Positions 33,701 through 40,044 of a stretch of DNA of 64,000 nucleotides are shown piece by piece. Numbering within the stretch: the stretch's first letter is position 1; each line of letters opens with the position of its first letter. The stretch spans positions 17,336,421 to 17,400,420 of the forward strand of contig NC_083572.1 of the NCBI RefSeq assembly GCF_027579695.1. Reading direction: 5' to 3'. Source of the stretch: Neoarius graeffei. Lineage: Eukaryota > Chordata > Actinopteri > Siluriformes > Ariidae. A model generated the notes under the pieces. The model was not told where the DNA came from, searched no databases, and saw nothing but the letters and a program-made list of their open reading frames with translations. A program made the translations under genes and the position numbers.

Positions 33701-35902
33701 CTGACGCTCTCTCATTCAGCTGGTCGTACACGTTGTCCCCCAAATCTTCGGGTCGCCTGGTCATAGTAGGTGTGGAGAGACTCACCGCGTTGAGCGCATC
33801 CTTCTTGTCGGGACACACCTCCTCGGCCACAGCAAGCATGCATACTTTAACAAAGTCCCCATCAGTAAACGGCTTTCCATGGGTAGCTAGTAGGTGAGCT
33901 ACCTTATAGCTAGCTCGGACAGCAGCCTGGTTGATCTGGGTTTGGCGAAGGAATACATTCTGTTGTGCAGCCAGTCCGCATTTCATCCTCCGAATCCTGT
34001 CTTCTCTTGTTTGCCCTCGCAAACTAGCATACTCTTTGTGGCGGGTTTCGTAGTGACGACGCAGATTATATTCTTTGAAAACCGACACACTTTCTTTACA
34101 TACAAGACAAACTGCACGGTCCTTACACTGAACGAAAAAATAATCGGTGGTCCACTGTTCTTTAAAAACTCTGCACTCTCTGTGAGCTTTTCGCTTACCG
34201 CTATCCATTTTGCTGTCCTGAACACTGACAGTCCTCTGCACGTGTGCTGCCTGTCACTGCTTGATCGCGAGCATATGACGAAAATTCGGAAAATATGAAT
34301 AGTTCATTTTATAACTAAATATCAATTTTAATTGATAAAATCAACAATACAAGATGCAGACATGTTATTATTTGCCAAAAAGCAATTAAAAAAAATAGGC
34401 CATGACCACTTTTGGGGATTGCCTCATAGGGCCGGTTCAAGTGGTGGGGGGGCAGAGGGGCTGGGGGGCCGGTCAAAGGGGGGTGGCGGGCCGGAATCGG
34501 CCAGCGGGCCGTAGTTTGATGACCCCTGCTCTAAATTGACCGTCAGTGTGAATGGTTGTCTGTGTCTATAGGTTAGCCCTGCGATAACCTGGCAACTTGT
34601 CCAGAGTGTACCTTAGGCAAGAGGCCCATAGTCAGCTGGGATAGGCTCCAGCTTGCCTCTGACCCTTTAGAACAGGATAAGCAGCTACAGATAATGGATG
34701 GATGTTTGTACATGTTTCTTGATGAAAAACAAAACACATAGTATCAGTTGAACCGTTTCTAATAACTACTGTACTATGTTGGCACTTTGTTAGCAAAACT
34801 AGATATCATGATCTGTATCGTCCATTATATATCGTGATGTCAAGTATCGTCACATGATCTGTTTTGCATATCGACCCACCCTGGGGCGGCACGGTGGTGT
34901 TGTGGTTAGCGCCGTCGCCTCACAGCAAGAAGGTCCCGGTTCGAGCCCCGTGGCCGGCGAGGGCTTTTCTGTGCGGAATTTGTATGTTGTCCGCGTGGGT
35001 TTCCTCCAGGTGCTCCGGTTTCCCCCGCAGTCCAAAGACATGCAGGTTAGGTTAACTGGTGACTCTAAATTGACCGTGAGTGTGAATGGTTGTCTGTGTC
35101 TATTACCCCTTTTCCACCAAATCAGTTCCAGGGCTGGTTCGGGGCCAGTGCTGGTGCTGGTTCACAACTCGTTCAACATGCGAGCCAATTGAGAACCAGT
35201 TTGCTTTTCCATCGCTCACGGTGCTAAGAGAAGACACGTCATTACGTCGCTGTATACGTCAGTTACGTCATTGTATACGTCAGTTACGTCGCTACGTTTG
35301 CATAAACCTTGACGCGAATATCGAAGCAAAAACAACGCGGAAGAAACAGCAGCAACAACAACAATAATAATAATAATAATGGATGACTTCGCGTTTGTAC
35401 AGCTGCCGCTTCTCGTCGCTTAAAAATGGCGATCTTTCGCGGTCTTGTTATTGTTGTCGGTCTTAACAACTCCGCCCCGCTGACGTAAGCGGTTCTTTCC
35501 TCTGGCCCAGCAGAGAGTTGGTGCTAGCCTGGAACCGGTTTTTCTGGCCCCAGAGCCAGTTCTTTGTCAGTGGAAACAGAAAACCCGGTTCCAAACTAAG
35601 CACTGGCCCCGAACCGGCCCTGGAACTGCTTTGGTGGACAAGGGGCATATGTGTCAGCCCTGTGATGACCTGGCGACTTGTCCAGGGTGTACCCCACCTT
35701 TCGCCCGTAGTCAGCTGGCATAGGCTCCTGCGAACCTGTAGACCAGGATAAAGCGGCTAGAGATAATAATAATAATAATTATTATTATTATTGTTGGAGA
35801 TGAGATAAAGTACCTGCCAAACGTCCGGATAGAGGCTCCATTTTTAACCAGATCAGAATTGATTTCCCAGGGGAAGTGAAAAACTGCAACCGCAGGAAGC
35901 AT
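21621..35902 (-). CDS. ten1: TEN1, CST complex subunit (complete, three exons)
   Basis: TEN1 is the small OB-fold subunit of the CTC1-STN1-TEN1 complex, which binds single-stranded DNA and helps DNA polymerase alpha fill in telomeric C-strands. Coding exons on the minus strand are 35902-35814, 22007-21850 and 21754-21621 (89 + 158 + 134 nt = 126 codons plus stop; human TEN1 is 123 aa). All junctions are GT-AG and in phase (phase 2, then phase 1). Recognisable stretches are FHFPWEI near the start, ASIRTFGR across the first junction, VEPFDPIIGAQYIVLGE in exon 2 and IVRARIFNCVDGVDVALL in exon 3. These align with human TEN1 (LRTFGR, VEPF...YIVLGE, RVLTCVEGMN) from memory. Intron 1 is 13.8 kb and almost wholly transposons. 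The gene is divergent from acox1. I found no frameshift or stop. Confidence 0.93.
21850..22007 (-). CDS. ten1: ten1 exon 2
   Basis: The acceptor CCCTAG precedes 22007 and the donor GTATGT follows 21850. It encodes the core OB-fold strands including VEPFDPIIGAQYIVLGE. Confidence 0.93.
22345..22636 (-). mobile_element. Chimera of the second SINE body and a truncated Mermaid-like SINE (copy 7)
   Basis: From 22345 to 22466 the sequence resembles a teleost repeat body (ctctgcatttaacccatct, ggggtgaggtgccttgc). At about 22467 it switches to the Mermaid-like body and tRNA-like head in minus orientation (to 22636), lacking that SINE's 3' half. A (TA)n run lies at 22328-22343. Confidence 0.7.
22640..23275. 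repeat. ten1 intron with a foldback hairpin
   Basis: The hairpin at about 23199-23274 has arms atattccattcagctagcatgat and its complement, with a roughly 30-bp loop, and abuts a Tc1 insertion. An A-run lies at 22692-22707. The rest is unrecognised. Confidence 0.6.
23276..24923 (+). mobile_element. Tc1 element, 1648 bp, nearly intact
   Basis: Ends cagttaggtccatatatatt and aaatatttatggacctaactg are inverted, with TA at 23274-23275 and 24924-24925. It carries one transposase frame with two stop codons. It inserted in ten1 intron 1, next to a foldback arm. Confidence 0.95.
23633..24670 (+). pseudogene. Tc1 transposase, two in-frame stops
   Basis: The 346-codon frame starts MRSKELSMQVKQAIL. It has a helix-turn-helix (IQEIATILGVAKSTVWHIL) and the DDE catalytic motifs WTDETK, MDNDPKHKA and PDLNPIEH. 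It is broken only by TAG at 23903-23905 and TGA at 24137-24139, with no frameshift, so it is a fairly young inactive copy. It would cut and paste DNA at TA sites if intact. Confidence 0.95.
24926..25697. other. ten1 intron, unrecognised
   Basis: No repeat ends or coding similarity were identified; MITE-like fragments such as cactcaaagccagccaatat may be present. A/T-rich. Confidence 0.4.
25698..26053 (+). mobile_element. Mermaid-like SINE, copy 8
   Basis: Plus-strand copy with the TSD TGTTGAAACTT at 25687-25697 and 26054-26064. Confidence 0.95.
26128..26540 (-). mobile_element. RTE-type LINE 3' fragment
   Basis: The minus-strand frame reads MKLTAFEMWTYRRILRAS, then TNSTILEKI and MLCCYGHISR, the C-terminal signature of RTE-like LINE ORFs (AFEMW.YRR.L, GH..R). 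Upstream parts are missing. Confidence 0.75.
26609..26938 (-). mobile_element. Mermaid-like SINE, copy 9
   Basis: Minus-strand copy with the TSD ATAAAGATCT at 26599-26608 and 26939-26948. Confidence 0.93.
26980..27017. repeat. Left member of a roughly 50-bp direct repeat
   Basis: The segment cattgtatacct...taagattgtttgtacat matches 30113-30160 closely. The two copies flank the L2 LINE and SINE copy 10. Confidence 0.8.
27423..27652. repeat. Near-perfect palindrome with hammerhead-like cores, inserted in L2
   Basis: The 230-bp insert is flanked by a perfect 13-bp TSD, AGTTTTTGAGTCT, at 27410-27422 and 27653-27665. Arms of about 95 nt (27425-27519 and 27520-27614) meet at cagagggtgaccctctg with almost no loop and one noted mismatch. 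The right arm on the + strand reads CTGATGA-A-GACGG, then an 8-nt loop, then CCGTC-GAAAC, followed by CATGT...ACATG-TC. This matches the layout of a hammerhead ribozyme (CUGANGA, stem II, GAAA, stem III, UH) except for one extra A. Left-arm stem II has one mismatch. Confidence 0.85.
27666..29573 (-). pseudogene. L2 LINE reverse transcriptase ORF
   Basis: An open frame of about 635 codons. It has RPVALTSHLMKTLERL, LFLDFSSAFNTI, STGAPQGTMLAPLLFTLY and the catalytic FADDTA motif. A TAA near 29622 separates it from the upstream endonuclease remnant. The natural C-terminus (RLKNSFVPHTIRLYNS, resuming left of 27422) is interrupted by the palindrome insertion, which supplies a premature stop. The long clean frame suggests a fairly recent copy. 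Confidence 0.9.
29744..30110 (+). mobile_element. Mermaid-like SINE, copy 10
   Basis: Plus-strand copy lacking the first about 13 bp of the head and joined directly to the truncated 5' end of the L2. The tail is (GGAT)n. No clear TSD. Confidence 0.85.
30623..32230 (-). mobile_element. Tc1 element, 1608 bp, nested in the hAT
   Basis: Ends caaccccgattccaaaaaag and cttttttggaatcggggttg are inverted, with TA at 30621-30622 and 32231-32232. Confidence 0.95.
30844..31921 (-). pseudogene. Tc1 transposase, frameshifted
   Basis: The start MTGLIQKSILEW at 31921 is followed by a frameshift near 31781. The main frame then carries WSDESKFE, FQHDNAKPHTA and PDLSPIENIW, the three DDE motifs. An in-frame TGA near 30887 separates the last dozen residues (ending VSQW). 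Inactive; otherwise complete. Confidence 0.92.
32406..32440. repeat. (TAA)n microsatellite
   Basis: About ten TAA/AAT units inside the hAT composite. Confidence 0.85.
32557..33653 (+). mobile_element. Second hAT element nested in the first
   Basis: Ends tagagccctgca and (inverted) tagaggtctgc lie inside a perfect 8-bp TSD, CTGCACGT, at 32549-32556 and 33654-33661. The ends are rich in gcgggagcggg repeats. A BED-finger start, MAEEQSSSSEAHSASE... with WKSFSLVYD and CDKCQKVL, begins at 32877. The rest of a transposase is absent. Confidence 0.92.
32877..33143 (+). pseudogene. BED-finger fragment of a hAT transposase
   Basis: The frame contains SDIWKSFSLVYDAEGNQ and CDKCQKVLNF, the first half of a BED zinc finger (aromatic residue and Cys pair). 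The His pair and catalytic core are missing. Confidence 0.7.
33654..34208 (-). pseudogene. hAT transposase N-terminus with BED finger, interrupted
   Basis: The frame from MDSGKRKAHRECRVFK at 34208 has a BED finger (CLVCKESV...YNLRRHYETRHKEY). It continues through a helical region to ALAMDESNDVQ, where the nested hAT cuts it. Left of that insert it resumes for DTAQLL and then stops; the catalytic C-terminal half is gone. It resembles the transposase family that gave rise to GTF2IRD2/FAM200-type genes. Confidence 0.85.
34882..35806 (+). mobile_element. Mermaid-like SINE, copy 12, split by a MITE
   Basis: Parts 34882-35103 and 35648-35806. The SINE tail ends about 7 bp from the ten1 exon 1 donor, so the SINE sits at the very 5' end of ten1 intron 1. 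A (TAA/ATT) run lies near 35764-35792. Confidence 0.88.
35104..35647. mobile_element. Harbinger-like MITE, family B, copy 1
   Basis: Ends taccccttttccaccaaa and (inverted) tgccccttgtccaccaaa, with 3-bp TSD TAT at 35101-35103 and 35648-35650. A short frame, MDDFAFVQLPLLVA, begins at 35380. The second copy is at 45613-46107. Confidence 0.85.
35814..35902 (-). CDS. ten1: ten1 exon 1
   Basis: From ATG at 35902 to donor CAG|GTACTT. It encodes MLPAVAVFHFPWEI... to IRTFGR. The start matches the position of the human start region (MLPKPG...PWEV). Confidence 0.9.
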
Positions 35903-35910
35903 TACTCCAT
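35902..35910 (-). promoter_or_regulatory. Minimal uORF overlapping the ten1 start
   Basis: On the minus strand ATG-GAG-TAA (35910-35902) ends in TAATG, so its stop codon shares the A of the ten1 ATG. This arrangement could favour reinitiation; no expression data are available. Confidence 0.6.
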
Positions 35911-36290
35911 CAAAAGTGCTTTCATAAACTTTGTGACTTTAACTAATGCTTGCTTTGAGTAATTACTGTCCTCCCCTCACACTGGGTTAAAGAATAATCT
36001 CAACGTGGTCTCTTTCGTGCTTTTATGAACAACCAAAAACGGCAAGCGCCTTGTTGACGTCAAACTTCCGCCCTTTCCATCCCAGGATTCTTATTGGCTG
36101 CAAAATAGCAGGCGTCAAAGCACGTGACACACTTCGGCCTATGATGTGGAAGGGAAGGGAGGGTCTCTTTTCTGAGGCTGGAGTTGGAATCATATATATA
36201 TATAATCGGTTCTTTACAGGTTCGCGTTTCGTTGTGCTAACACCTTGAGTTATTTTTTTAAATTAGGAGAAGAGCAACATATTTTCAGCA
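35903..36290. promoter_or_regulatory. Divergent ten1/acox1 promoter
   Basis: 388 bp separate the two start codons. Motifs seen are a palindromic CRE TGACGTCA (36055-36062), an ETS site ACTTCCG (36064-36070), an inverted CCAAT box ATTGG (36093-36097), an E-box CACGTGAC (36121-36128) and a short TATATATA near 36193. These are typical of bidirectional housekeeping promoters. I did not see a convincing DR1-type PPAR element. Confidence 0.7.
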
Positions 36291-36399
36291 ATGAATCCTG
36301 ACATTCACAGAGAAAGACAAAATGCTACATTCGAGACGGAAATTCTTACAAACATCCTGGATGGAAGTGCGGAAAAGACCTGCAGGAGGAGGGAGATAG
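36291..36399 (+). CDS. acox1: acox1 exon 1
   Basis: ATG at 36291, donor ATAG|GTCGGC. 36 codons plus one base. Confidence 0.93.
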
Positions 36400-39300
36400 G
36401 TCGGCTGCTTACATGACATGGATAGAATATTAAACAGCTTCCTGAATTATACACATATAGGCTGTTAAACTTATTATTTTACACTGTATTGTGCAGCACG
36501 GCGCCATTTTGGGTTCAACTCTTGAGCAGGACTAACTTAAACGTAGACTGGTGTGGAATACACTTGGGCCATTTTATAGTCTGTTTTTGTTGGTGTTTAG
36601 TTTTCTTGCAAAAGCTTGTGTGAGTTGTGTGTTTTGGATGCTTTACTAGTACTGAAGTATTTATTTTGTACCCCATTTGCATGTTTATCCCTTTTGTGTG
36701 TGTTGAAATTGATTTGGTTTAGCCTTAGGTTAGTGTATTTCCATTTTAATCAGTTGCAAATGACAAGAAAATGGCTTTTATTGTTGTTGGGTCAGCTATT
36801 GTTTCAGGAGTTATGGGCAGAAAAAATGGCTTCCAAATACTGTACTGTGTAATAGCCTATTACACACACTACACTGCAAAAACCCGGCTTACAAAAACAA
36901 GAAAAAAAAGTAATAAAATGAGGAATATTTTACTTAAAATAAGCAAAATTATCTGCCAACAGAGCAAGAAAACTTGACTTGGCAAGATTTTTAAAAACAA
37001 GTAAATATATCTAGCTTTAGAAACCCCACAGATGTCTTAAAACTAGTGTATTTATACTAAAAACAAGTAAAGTTGTACTACTCATTTTAACATGCTAGAT
37101 ACTTTGTCCCCCAACCAACAGTTTGACTATTTCATCTGGGCATATTGGTGTGCTCTGTTTAAGTAAGTGTTTATACCAACTGAGACCGCCAAATAAATCA
37201 ATCAAAACATTAAACCAATCCATGTTGTAGCCTATTTTTGTTGCCAGATTGGCAATACAACAATTCATTTAATTTAGTTATCTGTTTTGTGTTTAGAGAT
37301 TAAAAGAAAGGATAAGATGCTTGAAATAAGAAATTCTGACTTTGACAAACTTGTCATGGTTAATATAACACCGATGAAATTATGGTAATTCTCATTTTAA
37401 GACAGAACTTGCTCATAACCAGTAATAAAATCTCAATAACAAGTTATAATACCTTATTAAGATAATTGAGGGAAAAAATGCTTAAAGGGCTGATGACACG
37501 AACATGACTCTATGCAATTTCTTAAATAAACTATACAACATGGCAAACATGTTAGATTTCTGTTATAATTGCGTGAAAAGAAGCTGTTGTTACGCAAATA
37601 TCTCATCTCATCTCATTATCTGTAGCCGCTTTATCCTTCTACAGGGTCGCAGGCAAGCTGGAGCCTATCCCAGCTGACTACGGGCGAAAGGTGGGGTACA
37701 CCCTGGACAAGTCGCCAGGTCATCACAGGGCTGACACTAATGGCCCTTTTCCACTACCCTTTTTCAGCTCACTTCAGCCCGACACGGCTCGCGTTTCGAC
37801 TACCAAAAACCAGCACGACTCAGCTCGCTTCAGCCCTACTTAGCCCCTAAAACTCGCACCGTTTTGGAGTGGGGCTGAAGCGAGCCAAAGCGAGCTGACT
37901 GAGGCTGGGGGCGTGAGCAGACACTCCCCTGTGCACTGATTGGTGAGCAGGAGTGTCCTCACATGCCCACACACGCCCCGCGAGCGCGCTGGGATCTGTA
38001 AACACCGCAAACCCGGAAGGAGAAGAATTACGAATTACGAGAATTTCTGAAGCCTTATGCGCCTCGCCTCATCTATACGCTCTTGCCAGTATCTGTTGGC
38101 GTTGTCGGTGACAACAAGCCACAGCACCAAGACCAGCAACACTAACGACTCCATGTCCTCCATGTTTATTGTTTACTATTCGGGTCGTGAGACTACCGCT
38201 TAAAAGATCACTGATGTCACTGTTTGCACTGCTTAACGACATCACCTGACGTCCACCTACTTTCGCTAACTCCACCCAGTGTGTCCACCCACTTCCAGCC
38301 ACCACGGTTAAGCGCGGTTGTAGTCGAAATGCAACTCCAACAGCCCCGCTCAGCCCGACTCAGCACGGCACGGCTCAGCCCGACTCAGCTGCGTTTGTAG
38401 TGGAAAAGCGGCAATAGACACAGACAACCATTCACACTCACATTCACACCTACGGTCAATTTAGAGTCACCAGTTAACCTAACCTGCATGTCTTTGGACT
38501 GTGGGGGAAACCGGAGCACCCGGAGGAAACCCACGCGGACACGGGGAGAACATGCAAACTCCGCACAGAAAGGCCCTCGCTGGCCCCGGGGCTCGAACCC
38601 AGGACCTTCTTGCTGTGAGGCGACAGCGCTAACCACTACACCACCGTGCCGCCGTTACGCAAATATCCAACTTTTAATTGCACAGCGCAAGAAAACTGGG
38701 TCCGTGGCTCGCGGCCGTGTTGTGACGTCAGCGGGAGAACACGCTGCGGTTCACTGGCTGTTCTACTCATAGACATCCTATGGTTCTACTCTGGTTCTAC
38801 TCAATGGAAATGGCGCATGAAAACGCCGGTGAACTCTCTAGTGCTAGCTCTTCCTCTTCTGGGAGTCTAGAATTGTGTTGATCTCTTCCGAATAGAATCT
38901 ATGATAGCCTACCCTCTTTACCCTTTGCCTCTCGTTGCTTGGCGGCAGTTACATAAAAGCCGCAAGCTTTCACAAGCAAATACATGACTGATATCACGCC
39001 GACTTTGATTACATTTATGATTATCATGTAGAATGTATAGCTCTACGTACCTTTATCTTATGTCGTTTCACAACACATGTTCTGACAGGAGGACTGTCTT
39101 TGGATCCGGCATAGCTACTAGTAGACCCCCTCCAGAATACTGACAGTGTTGCCAGATTGGGATTTTTCCCGCCCAGTTGAGCGGTTTCAAGTGCATTTTG
39201 GTAGGTTTTGAAAGTATTTTGGGATGGAAAACTTCAGCAGTATATGTTCAAAACCCACCAAAATGCACTTGAAACCGCTCAACTGGGTGGGAAAAATCCC

Positions 39301-39974
39301 AATCTGGCAACACTGTGTAGGCACTGCTGATGGTAGTAACACACGTTTGTGCTGAACTGAACACCCAAGAGATTCTTTTAAGCTGGGAAGGGTGTCAAAA
39401 CAATCCAAATCCAAGTGTTCAGAGCACAGGACGGATGTTGGTGAGGGCTCCCACTTGTCACGAGTGCGCCTGACTTGCTTCACCCACTTCGCATGCAGCT
39501 CGGGATCTCTGGGAAACTTGAATAAACTTACCCCATCCTTGTAGGCTTTGGAGCAAAAGCCGGCAACACAACGCGAAGGCATAATAACTCATCTCATCTC
39601 ATTATCTCTAGCCGCTTTATCCTTCTACAGGGTCGCAGGCAAGCTGGAGCCTATCCCAGCTGACTATGGGCGAAAGGCGGGGTACACCCTGGACAAGTCG
39701 CCAGGTCATCACAGGGCTGACACATAGACACAGACAACCATTCACACTCACATTCACACCTACGGTCAATTTAGAGTCACCAGTTAACCTAACCTGCATG
39801 TCTTTGGACTGTGGGGGAAACCGGAGCACCCGGAGGAAACCCATGCGGACACGGGGAGAACATGCAAACTCCACACAGAAAGGCCCTCGCCGGCCCCGGG
39901 GCTCGAACCCAGGACCTTCTTGCTGTGAGGCGACAGCGCTAACCACTACACCACCGTGCCGCCTGGCATAATAA

Positions 39975-40044
<70 letters not shown>

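Larger units (their letters stand above)
30359..34528 (-). mobile_element. hAT element (BED-type) with two nested transposons
   Basis: Ends caggggtcaccaaac and (inverted) caggggtcatcaaac are flanked by a perfect 8-bp TSD, CTCTAAAT, at 30351-30358 and 34529-34536. It carries the N-terminal part of a BED-finger hAT transposase and hosts a Tc1 (30623-32230) and another hAT (32557-33653). The start of another copy appears at the right edge of the window. Confidence 0.93.
30162..34702 (+). mobile_element. Mermaid-like SINE, copy 11, split by a nested hAT
   Basis: SINE parts are 30162-30350 and 34529-34702, separated by a 4.2-kb hAT composite. The outer SINE TSD is TGTTTGTAYATG (30150-30161 and 34703-34714, one mismatch). 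Confidence 0.92.

Noticed and set aside
33463-33897. 144-codon plus-strand frame
   Set aside because: It crosses the junction of the nested hAT and the outer hAT transposase in antisense; not a gene.
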